Of a stretch of 11,679 nucleotides of DNA, positions 6,481 to 11,679 are shown in pieces. The position numbers and the translations under genes are program-made. The notes below the pieces were generated by a model. That model was not told the origin of the DNA and made no database searches. It worked only from the letters and a program-made list of their open reading frames with translations. Numbering within the stretch: position 1 is the stretch's first letter; each line of letters opens with the position of its first letter. Origin of the DNA: CBDTYW01 sp965364735 (GTDB lineage: Bacteria > Actinomycetota > Nitriliruptoria > Nitriliruptorales > Nitriliruptoraceae); assembly GCA_965364735.1 (NCBI GenBank), contig CBDTYW010000104.1:1-11679 (forward strand). The letters are read 5' to 3'.

Positions 6481-6564
6481 GCGGGGCTGGCCGTTCGTCG
6501 CCGGTCATGTCGGCGGCGGCGCCGACGTGGCACGTACCTTCGAGGCTCGACGAGGGGACCCGAC

Positions 6565-7002
6565 ATGACCTGGACCGGACGCATGGCATCGGTGCTTGCA
6601 GCGCTGGCGCTGGCCGGGTGCAGCGCGGGCGGCGTCATGGACGATCCCGCAGCAGGCTCTCGCGGCCTCGCGCTCGTCGGGGCCTCGTGGCGCGTCATCG
6701 AGGTGCAGCTCGGCGACGTGGACGCACCGGCGCCGGACGGCGTCATCGCGACGTTCGACACCGACGGCACGCTGCGGCTCGATCTCGGCTGCAACACCTC
6801 CTCCGCGACGTACCGGATCAGCGGCGATCTGCTGCGCGTCACCGGCGATCTCGCCACGACCGCGATGGGCTGCGTCGACAGAGAGGACTTCTTCCTGCTC
6901 GCCAACGCCTTCGACGGGATGGTCGAGGGCCGCGTCGACGTCGAGGTCACCACCGTCATCATCACCGAGCCGGGCGTGCGCATCGAGCTGCGCCGGCTCT
7001 GA
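6565..7002 (+). CDS. META domain lipoprotein (HslJ-like)
   Basis: A 145-residue secreted lipoprotein. The N-terminus is a lipoprotein signal peptide: R6, a hydrophobic stretch, and the lipobox LAGC with the modifiable cysteine at C19. The rest is a META/HslJ-type domain: a W(R)V(I) first strand (42-45), TFDTDGTLRLDLGCN with GCN at 75-77, and a TTAMGC-like element ending at C103. C76 and C103 may form a disulfide, as in other META domains. E. coli HslJ is linked to heat and novobiocin resistance, but no biochemical function is established. The ATG has GAGGGGA 6 nt upstream. It is divergent from the Mpo1-tetR operon. The GNAT gene follows after 19 nt, so the two are probably co-transcribed. Confidence 0.88.
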   Translation: MTWTGRMASVLAALALAGCSAGGVMDDPAAGSRGLALVGASWRVIEVQLGDVDAPAPDGVIATFDTDGTLRLDLGCNTSSATYRISGDLLRVTGDLATTAMGCVDREDFFLLANAFDGMVEGRVDVEVTTVIITEPGVRIELRRL

Positions 7003-7021
7003 GAAGACCCCGAGGTCCACT

Positions 7022-7978
7022 GTGGTCCGCTACCGACGCGACGTCACCCCTGCCCATGCCGGCGGGCGCATCACCACGCGCCGCGACAACGGTGACGGCA
7101 CGTTCTCCGACGCCGTCGGCCGGCTCGTGAGCCACCACGCTGGAGTGTTGACGATCGAACGTCGGGACGGGCGCCTCACCGAGGTCGACGAGTCCACGCT
7201 CGTGGCGCACAAGCTCATCACCCAGCCGGAACACGTGACCATCGGCGTCCACGAGCTCGAGCGGATCGCCGCGCTCGGATGGGTCGCGAAGGAGCACGTC
7301 GAGCGCGGCGGCTGGCTGCTCCGCGCGTCGGAGGGGTTCACGGGCCGCGGGAACAGCGCGCTCGTCCTGGATCCGGACGAGGCGCTGCGCACCCTCGAGG
7401 AGGTGATCGCGTTCCATCGCGAGCGCGGCCTGACCCCCATGGTGGCGATCCCGCTGCCCGATGGGGCGGCGGTCGACGCAGCGCTCGAGGAGCGGGGCTG
7501 GACAACGGCGCATGGCGGGATCGTCATGACGACGCACACGTCGCAGCTCGCTGCGCTGCTGGACGCACCTGCGCCGCGGGGACCGGAGGTCACCATCGCC
7601 GACGCGCCGTCGGACGAGTGGCTCGCGACCTACCGGTATCGGGGAGCGGGCTCCCCGCCGCCGGTGGCGCGGACGCTCATGCTGGGCTCGGAACGGCAGG
7701 CCTTCGCCTCCGTGCACCGGGACGGGGCGCTCATCGGGATCGGCCGGGTCGCGGCCGCGCGGGGCTGGTCGGGAGTGACGGCGGTGGAGGTGCACGGCGA
7801 CCATCGGCGGCAGGGGATCGGACGGCTCGTGATGGGCGCGCTGACGCGCTGGGCGCTCGCGGCCGAGACACCGTCGCTGTACCTGCAGGTCGCGCCGGAT
7901 AACTTCCGTGCGCTCGCGATGTACCGCGCGATGGGCATGCACGAGCACCACACCTACGTCTACCGGACGCTTGGCTGA
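7022..7978 (+). CDS. GNAT family N-acetyltransferase, CG3035/Rv0428c type (possible N-acetylglutamate synthase)
   Basis: A 318-residue protein in three parts: an N-terminal SH3/Sm-like beta-barrel of about 65 residues (DVTPAHAGGRITTRRDNGDG, then GRLVSHHAGVLTIERRDGR), a middle degenerate GNAT-like region (about 75-180), and a C-terminal GNAT domain with the acetyl-CoA loop RRQGIG (262-267) and LYLQVAPDNFRALAMYRAMG. This layout matches actinobacterial Rv0428c-like proteins. The Corynebacterium relative Cg3035 is reported as an N-acetylglutamate synthase for arginine synthesis; whether that holds here is inferred. The GTG at 7022 is chosen because the barrel begins there, GAGG lies 6 nt upstream, and an earlier start would run back through the lipoprotein gene. 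No arginine genes are visible nearby. Confidence 0.87.
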   Translation: MVRYRRDVTPAHAGGRITTRRDNGDGTFSDAVGRLVSHHAGVLTIERRDGRLTEVDESTLVAHKLITQPEHVTIGVHELERIAALGWVAKEHVERGGWLLRASEGFTGRGNSALVLDPDEALRTLEEVIAFHRERGLTPMVAIPLPDGAAVDAALEERGWTTAHGGIVMTTHTSQLAALLDAPAPRGPEVTIADAPSDEWLATYRYRGAGSPPPVARTLMLGSERQAFASVHRDGALIGIGRVAAARGWSGVTAVEVHGDHRRQGIGRLVMGALTRWALAAETPSLYLQVAPDNFRALAMYRAMGMHEHHTYVYRTLG

Positions 7979-8004
7979 CGCTCTGGTGCTGTTCGACATA
8001 TGCT
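7975..8004 (+). promoter_or_regulatory. Weak predicted promoter for the iclR gene
   Basis: CTGACG (7975-7980) and TATGCT (7999-8004) lie 18 nt apart, each 4 of 6 to consensus. The half-site GTTCGACAT (7991-7999) overlaps the -10 edge, and the inverted repeat at 8012-8027 would cover the transcription start. Confidence 0.3.
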
Positions 8005-8011
8005 GCATCGC

Positions 8012-8027
8012 GTTCGCTCCAGCGAAC
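8012..8027. promoter_or_regulatory. Inverted repeat before iclR, candidate autoregulatory operator
   Basis: GTTCGCT-CC-AGCGAAC has perfect 7-bp arms. It shares GTTCG-N6-CGAAC with the palindrome at 1772-1789. It lies 36 bp before the iclR start, flanked by GTTCGACAT (7991) and TGTCCGAAC (8040-8048), which resemble the half-sites of the 1772 palindrome. Autoregulation is common for IclR proteins; binding is inferred. Confidence 0.55.
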
Positions 8028-8063
8028 CCGAGCTCATGTTGTCCGAACCCCGAATGGACCAAG

Positions 8064-8927
8064 GTGGCCCGCCGTACCCCCGCCGTCGACCGCACCGTCG
8101 CCGTCCTCAACCATCTGGCAGCGCACCCGGACGATCGGTACACGCTGTCGGAGCTCGCCCGCGACCTCGACCTGAACAAGGCCACAGCACACGCGCTGCT
8201 GGCCACCCTCGCCGACACGGGCTACCTCGTGCGCGACGTCGACACGAAGACGTACAGCCTCGGGCCGGCCCTGATCGCGGTCGGCAACGCCGCCACGGCC
8301 ACCTACCCCGCCGCGACCCTCGCGCAGGAGCCGATGCGCAAGCTCGCGAAGCAGGTGGGCCTCGAGGTCGTCGCATCCCAGGCGATCGGCGACGAGATCG
8401 TCATCCTGGCATCAGCAGGACACCGGCGTCCGCTCGGCATCAGCATCCGCCCGGGTCTCCGGCTTCCCCTGGTGCCGCCTCTGGGCACCGCGTTCATCGC
8501 GTGGGCCGGCGAGGAGCGCATCGAGCGCTGGCTCGACACCCTCGGGCCGGACGCCGAGGAGGCCGAGCGCGAGCGCTATCGCAGCGCGCTGGAGACCGTC
8601 CGCGAGCGGCGGTTCTCGGTCGGTCTCGGCGGTGACGAGCAGCAACGTCTCGTGGAGTCACTGCGCGAGGAGAACCCGCTGCGCAAGCCGACTGCCCCGG
8701 GCGAGGAGTACGCGCTGGTGGAGCTCGCGGAGTCGCGTTCGTACCGGATCAACCACATCGGAGCGCCCGTCTTCGACTCCCGCGGCAACGTCGTGCTGTC
8801 GCTGTTCCTGATCGGGTTCCGCGGCGAGATCATGGCCTCGGAGGTGCCGGAGTACGCGCGCCGTCTCGTCGAGGCATGCGACGAGATCACGGCGTCCATG
8901 CGCGGACGGATCCCCGTCCTGACGTGA
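8064..8927 (+). CDS. IclR family transcriptional regulator
   Basis: A 287-residue regulator. The N-terminal winged helix-turn-helix runs from about 5 to 66 (AVDRTVAVLNHLAAHP; YTLSELARDLDLNKATAHAL as the helix-turn-helix; GYLVRDVDTKTYSLG as the wing). The IclR effector domain follows (about 85-280). IclR proteins usually control catabolic genes for small acids, aromatics or sugars and often their own gene. The start is inferred as GTG 8064, where homology begins, with AATGGA just upstream; the frame is open further left, but that part overlaps the GNAT gene and the inverted repeats. The nearest metabolic genes are the monooxygenase-dehydrogenase-hydrolase block, whose control region holds a matching palindrome. 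The effector is unknown. Confidence 0.92.
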   Translation: MARRTPAVDRTVAVLNHLAAHPDDRYTLSELARDLDLNKATAHALLATLADTGYLVRDVDTKTYSLGPALIAVGNAATATYPAATLAQEPMRKLAKQVGLEVVASQAIGDEIVILASAGHRRPLGISIRPGLRLPLVPPLGTAFIAWAGEERIERWLDTLGPDAEEAERERYRSALETVRERRFSVGLGGDEQQRLVESLREENPLRKPTAPGEEYALVELAESRSYRINHIGAPVFDSRGNVVLSLFLIGFRGEIMASEVPEYARRLVEACDEITASMRGRIPVLT

Positions 8928-8955
8928 ACGCGCGCCTGTCGGCCACTCGGACGGC

Positions 8956-8980
8956 AGGATCCGACCGTTCGGCGGATCTT
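8956..8980 (+). terminator. Hairpin after iclR, candidate terminator
   Basis: GATCCG (8958-8963) pairs with CGGATC (8973-8978); after a bulged A, CC pairs with GG around a GTTC loop. Weak A-T and G-T pairs can extend the base. It starts 29 nt after the iclR stop and precedes the injection-system operon. Only two T residues follow, so it is a weak intrinsic terminator candidate. Confidence 0.4.
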
Positions 8981-9018
8981 GGTGAGGGTGTGTATCCGCA
9001 GGCCTGTTCACGTCTCTG

Positions 9019-9039
9019 TCGTGTGTCAAGATCACACGA
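9019..9039. promoter_or_regulatory. Inverted repeat at the head of the contractile injection operon
   Basis: TCGTGTG-(7 nt)-CACACGA has perfect 7-bp arms and ends at the Shine-Dalgarno AGGGAG (9039-9044) of the first small ORF. It could be an operator, or in RNA a hairpin that hides the ribosome site. I could not find a convincing -35/-10 pair in 8928-9018. Confidence 0.4.
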
Positions 9040-9051
9040 GGGAGCATGGTC

Positions 9052-9177
9052 ATGATGACCGGACAGGTAGGAGCGGTGGTCGCCGACCGCGTCGCGACGA
9101 ACACCGTCGCGCTCGGTGTCGCGGCAGCGATGGCGCACGCCCCTGTGGTCCCGGTCGGTGAGGGGACGCCACCGTGA
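9052..9177 (+). CDS. Small hypothetical protein, 41 residues, first ORF of the tail-like operon
   Basis: The frame encodes a short Ala/Val-rich peptide (it begins MMTGQVGAVVADRVATNTV and ends VGEGTPP). AGGGAG at 9039-9044 is 7 nt before ATG 9052; an in-frame ATG at 9046 is too close to that site. The stop overlaps the GTG start of the next gene (GTGA, 9174-9177), the same coupling seen between the sheath and tube genes. The peptide has no charged cluster and one moderately hydrophobic stretch (about 19-36), not clearly a membrane helix. I do not recognise it. It could be a true small protein or a leader ORF for translation of the downstream gene. Confidence 0.5.
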   Translation: MMTGQVGAVVADRVATNTVALGVAAAMAHAPVVPVGEGTPP

Positions 9178-9626
9178 CCACCGCGTTCGCCACGACCGTC
9201 TCGCATGTCGCCGACGCCCTCGCGGCGGCGGTGGGCGAGCGCGCGATCGTCGCGATCGACGGGTTCCTCGCGGAGGACGACGCCGTCCCTCGCGCGACGG
9301 TTCACGTCCTGCTGCAGGGCGCGACACCCCGGCAGCTCCTGAGCGGCAGGGACCGGGTGGAACGTCCGGTCGATCTCCAGATCGTCGTGGTCGTCGACGC
9401 CGGCATCGCGGGCGCCGACCTGCTGCACGACTGCTGGCGGGCGCTGGAGCGCCTCCCGGATGTGCTGTTGGTCAACGATCCGATCGACCCGTCGTGGTGG
9501 CTGGCCATGGGGCGAGCCCCACGCCCGGCGATCCGCATCGCGGCGACCGCGATCATCAGCGACCTCCACGAGGTCGGCCCGATCGTGCAGGAGCCGCTGC
9601 ACGTCCGACACACCCCCCATCCCTGA
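9174..9626 (+). CDS. Small tail-associated protein at the head of the injection operon (possibly DUF4255/Pvc16- or tail-terminator-like)
   Basis: A 150-residue soluble protein directly before the sheath gene. It begins with a helix (SHVADALAAAVGE), then alternating beta strands and helices: ATVHVLLQG, RPVDLQIVVVVDAG, a helix at about 81-93, AIRIAATAIISDLHEV and a C-terminal PIVQEPLHVRH strand. In many phage-tail-like injection systems a DUF4255 (Pvc16-like) cap/terminator protein is encoded at this place and also ends with strands and a PV-type tail. This protein is shorter than usual (about 180-200) and I cannot confirm the family by eye. GTG 9174 is preceded by GAGGGGA at 7 nt and overlaps the stop of the small ORF. 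The sheath follows after 29 nt. Confidence 0.72.
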   Translation: MTTAFATTVSHVADALAAAVGERAIVAIDGFLAEDDAVPRATVHVLLQGATPRQLLSGRDRVERPVDLQIVVVVDAGIAGADLLHDCWRALERLPDVLLVNDPIDPSWWLAMGRAPRPAIRIAATAIISDLHEVGPIVQEPLHVRHTPHP

Positions 9627-9655
9627 TCAGAACCCGAGCGCGAAGGAGTCGTCAC

Positions 9656-10936
9656 ATGGCGACCAGCTACCGAACACCCGGCGTCTACGTCGAGGAGGTC
9701 TCGAGCGGGGCCCGACCGATTGATGCGGTCGGCACCAGCACGGCCGGCTTCGTGGGCTCGGCGCCCCGCGCCGACCAGCACGTCAACGAACCGAAGGCGA
9801 TCCAGAACTGGTCGGAGTTCCGCCGCGAGTTCGTCGACGACGACCAGGGCAGGCCGGTCGGACCGTCCACGCCGCTCACCCACGCGGTCGCCGGGTTCTT
9901 CGCGAACGGTGGCCGACGTTGCTACGTCGTCAACGTCGGTCGGGTCACGGGCCCGGTGCCAGGAGTTCCCGGTTCTCTGGAAGGCGTCGACGCGCTCGAG
10001 CTCATCGACGAGGTCGCGATCGTGGCAGCGCCTGGCTGGTCGGACCCCGTGTCGCACGACCGGCTCCTGACCCACTGCGAGCAACGCAAGGACCGCGTCG
10101 CGATCCTCGACGGCCCCGAGGAGTTCCCCAGCATCGTCTCGCTGACCGAGGTCGGGACCGCAGCACCGACGGGGAGAGCACGCTCCGCTGCGAGCTCGAG
10201 CGCTGGCGCAGAGGACGGTGACGCCGAGCCGCCACCGCCCACCGCCGCTCCCGCGACCGGCTTCCGGCCGCGGCTCTCCGAGTCCGGCTTCGGTGCGTTC
10301 TACGTCCCGTGGGTCCAGGTCGCCGACCCGCTCGACCCCGACGCGGGCATCGTCAGCTGCCCGCCGTCCGGGCACGTCGCCGGGGTGTGGGCCATGACCG
10401 ATTCGCTCCGCGGAGTGCACAAGGCGCCGGGCAACGTGTCGCTTCGGGGCGTCGTCAACCTGACGCGACGCATCACCGCGTCGGAGCAGGAGGAGCTCAA
10501 CCCCGCCGGCGTGAACTGCATCCGGTTCTTCCCGGGGCAGGGGACGCTCGTCTGGGGCGTGCGGACCGTTGCCGAGTCGAGCTCGGAGTGGAAGTACATC
10601 AACGTGCGCCGGCTGTTCTCGATGGTCGAGGAGTCGATCATCCGGTCCACGCGCTGGATCGTCTTCGAGCCCAACGGGGAGAGCCTCTGGAAGTCCGTCG
10701 AGCGTGACATCACCGCGTTCCTCACCCGCCTGTGGCGCACGGGAGCGCTCCAGGGCACCACGCGGGAGGAGGCCTTCTTCGTGCAGTGCAACGCGGAGAC
10801 CAACCCGCCGGACGTCCGTGACGCTGGTCAGGTCGTGACGCTCGTCGGGATCGCCCCGCTCAAGCCCGCGGAGTTCGTGGTGTTCAAGATGAGCCAGCAC
10901 CAGTCCGGCACGACGTCCGAAGGAGGACGCGCATGA
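9656..10936 (+). CDS. Contractile phage-tail-like sheath protein (extracellular contractile injection system)
   Basis: A 426-residue sheath protein. Copies stack around an inner tube and contract to drive it through a target membrane. The N-terminus YRTPGVYVEEVSSG (5-18) is the classic sheath start. The C-terminal domain holds WKYINVRRLFSMVEESI (from W312), VFEPNGESLW (from V336) and the TNPP...VTLVGIAPLKPAEFVVFKMSQ end, typical of phage-like and Afp/PVC-type sheaths rather than T6SS TssB/TssC pairs. The middle subtilisin-like domain holds a Ser/Ala/Pro-rich, low-complexity insertion at about 167-202. ATG 9656 has GAAGGAG 7 nt upstream; the frame is open leftward, but that part overlaps another gene and has no homology. 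The tube gene start overlaps its stop (ATGA). Confidence 0.96.
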   Translation: MATSYRTPGVYVEEVSSGARPIDAVGTSTAGFVGSAPRADQHVNEPKAIQNWSEFRREFVDDDQGRPVGPSTPLTHAVAGFFANGGRRCYVVNVGRVTGPVPGVPGSLEGVDALELIDEVAIVAAPGWSDPVSHDRLLTHCEQRKDRVAILDGPEEFPSIVSLTEVGTAAPTGRARSAASSSAGAEDGDAEPPPPTAAPATGFRPRLSESGFGAFYVPWVQVADPLDPDAGIVSCPPSGHVAGVWAMTDSLRGVHKAPGNVSLRGVVNLTRRITASEQEELNPAGVNCIRFFPGQGTLVWGVRTVAESSSEWKYINVRRLFSMVEESIIRSTRWIVFEPNGESLWKSVERDITAFLTRLWRTGALQGTTREEAFFVQCNAETNPPDVRDAGQVVTLVGIAPLKPAEFVVFKMSQHQSGTTSEGGRA

Positions 10937-11367
10937 GCGCCATGTACATGGAGCCCTTCCGGGCCTACCACTTCAAGCTCGAGATCCAGGGCATCGAAGC
11001 CGGGTTGTTCACCGAATGCACTGGCATCGGGGCGCGCGTGGAGACCATCCCCTACCGCTCCGGCGGCGAGGGCCAGCGCGTGCACAAGCTCGTCGGCAAC
11101 GTCGACTACGACCCGGTGATCCTGCGCTACGGGCTCACCGCCCACCGGGCCCTGTGGGACTGGATGAAGGATTCGCTGCGTGGGGTCGTCGAGCGCCGAC
11201 CGCTGTCGTTGATCTACCTGCAGCCGGACGGCGTGACCGAGCAGGCTCGCTACAACCTCTTCGAGGCCTGGCCGTCACGTTGGCGTGCTGCTCCGCTGGA
11301 CGCGATGGAGCGCCAGGTCGCCATCGCGGAGATCGAGGTCGAATACGAGTACATGGAGCAGTCCTGA
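10933..11367 (+). CDS. Tail tube protein, T4 gp19-like (inner tube of the contractile injection system)
   Basis: A 144-residue member of the Phage_T4_gp19 family, which forms stacked hexameric rings as the inner tube. Typical features are the first strand PFRAYHFKLEIQGI with GLFTECTGIGARVE (8-37), YRSGGEG (41-47), the HKLVGN loop (51-56), ILRYGLTAHRALWDWM (63-78) and EAWPSRW (111-117), then a beta-rich C-terminus (IAEIEVEYEYME). Length fits the family. It starts within the last codons of the sheath gene (ATGA overlap) behind a strong AGGAGG 6 nt upstream, consistent with high output of a protein needed in many copies. The next ORF overlaps its stop. Confidence 0.95.
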   Translation: MSAMYMEPFRAYHFKLEIQGIEAGLFTECTGIGARVETIPYRSGGEGQRVHKLVGNVDYDPVILRYGLTAHRALWDWMKDSLRGVVERRPLSLIYLQPDGVTEQARYNLFEAWPSRWRAAPLDAMERQVAIAEIEVEYEYMEQS

Positions 11368-11679
11368 TGGACGTCGGGACGGCCCTGGACCGCCTGTTCC
11401 GGTGGATCGCCGCTGCGCTCGCACGGCGACTCGAGTCCTTCGCCACGCGTCGGACCACGTCGGTCGGCCCGCCGTCCGGCGGGGTGCCCGAGCACTGGGC
11501 CGCGCTGGTGCGCGACGCGGCTCCGCACCTGCTCGAGCCGGATCCTCGGTTGGTGCGGCCGTCCGCTCCATCACCCGTCCGGAGCCCCGCGCTCCGGCCG
11601 TCGGCACCGACCTTCCACGCAAGGTCGCGGCCCGGCGAGCGCGACGACCCGCCGGCATCTGCCAGGAGATCGGAAGAGC
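11367..11679 (+). CDS. Hypothetical protein of the injection operon (3'-truncated)
   Basis: The ATG overlaps the tube-gene stop (TGATG) and GGAG lies 8 nt upstream, so it is a coupled operon member. About 100 genuine codons are visible before the contig ends; the last 13 bases are probably adapter. The N-terminus (MDVGTALDRLFRWIAAALARRLESF) looks like a long amphipathic helix; a short helical part (HWAALVRDAAPHLL, 43-56) follows, then a Pro/Arg/Ser-rich, apparently disordered tail from about 57. I do not recognise it. Small, poorly conserved proteins often follow the tube gene in these systems. It does not look like a second tube, a LysM protein or a baseplate gp25. Confidence 0.65.
   Translation, partial: MDVGTALDRLFRWIAAALARRLESFATRRTTSVGPPSGGVPEHWAALVRDAAPHLLEPDPRLVRPSAPSPVRSPALRPSAPTFHARSRPGERDDPPASARRSEE
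11667..11679 (+). other. Sequencing adapter remnant at the contig end
   Basis: The last 13 bases read AGATCGGAAGAGC, identical to the start shared by the Illumina TruSeq read-1 and read-2 adapters, and they end exactly at the end of the window. They are very probably not genomic, so the true sequence ends at 11666. Confidence 0.85.

Noticed and set aside
6510..6535. GTCGGC...GCCGAC and ACGTG-G-CACGT repeats before the lipoprotein gene
   Set aside because: Short, GC-rich repeats expected by chance in this base composition; no second copy and no clear promoter around them.
9116..9655. N-terminal extension of the sheath frame
   Set aside because: The frame is open upstream, but the translated part is Arg/Gly-rich without homology, overlaps the preceding gene, and a strong Shine-Dalgarno marks ATG 9656.
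9302..10900. A 532-codon minus-strand open frame opposite the tail genes
   Set aside because: Fully antisense to the sheath gene, which has strong family motifs; the reverse translation looks random and Arg/Asp-rich.
8928..11679. Prophage or type VI secretion system instead of an injection system
   Set aside because: No integrase, attachment repeat, capsid or terminase gene is visible, and the single-protein sheath with a gp19-like tube does not fit TssB/TssC/Hcp. The call could change if the missing downstream part is recovered.

Overview
This is a GC-rich fragment, dense in genes on both strands, with frequent GTG starts, 4-bp start/stop overlaps and purine-rich Shine-Dalgarno sites. Gene content (a deazaflavin/F420-type oxidoreductase, luciferase-like monooxygenase, CG3035/Rv0428c-type GNAT, IclR and TetR regulators) points to an Actinomycetota bacterium, perhaps Thermoleophilia/Solirubrobacterales; the class is a guess. 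It is probably a draft or metagenome contig: the left end cuts into a gene, and the last 13 bases equal the common Illumina TruSeq adapter stub.

Left third (1-5193), a metabolic block: the 3' part of an ABC-transporter substrate-binding protein; a convergent DUF385/Ddn-type oxidoreductase; then, divergent from it, a luciferase-like monooxygenase, a short-chain dehydrogenase and an SGNH hydrolase, probably one transcription unit. The divergent intergenic region carries a promoter-like sequence and a perfect 18-bp palindrome. A 20-bp-stem hairpin separates the monooxygenase and dehydrogenase genes. The substrate is unknown; the set of functions suits oxidative catabolism of a hydrophobic or ester compound.

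Middle (5194-8927): a minus-strand operon of an Mpo1-like (DUF962) membrane protein and a TetR regulator that overlap by 4 bp. Its promoter region has two near-identical CGTAACAGTG(T/G)TACG boxes, one exactly filling the spacer between plausible -35 and -10 hexamers. Next, on the plus strand, come a META-domain lipoprotein, a GNAT acetyltransferase and an IclR regulator. An inverted repeat before iclR has the same GTTCG-N6-CGAAC form as the palindrome at 1772-1789, suggesting that this IclR protein controls both itself and the monooxygenase block.

Right end (8928-11679): the start of a contractile phage-tail-like operon, probably an extracellular contractile injection system: a 41-codon small ORF, a small tail-associated protein, the sheath, the inner tube and a truncated unknown protein. 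All are tightly spaced or overlapping. The rest of the system (spike, baseplate, ATPase, cargo) lies beyond the contig end. I see no tRNA, rRNA, CRISPR array or insertion sequence, and no gene-free stretch longer than about 170 bases.
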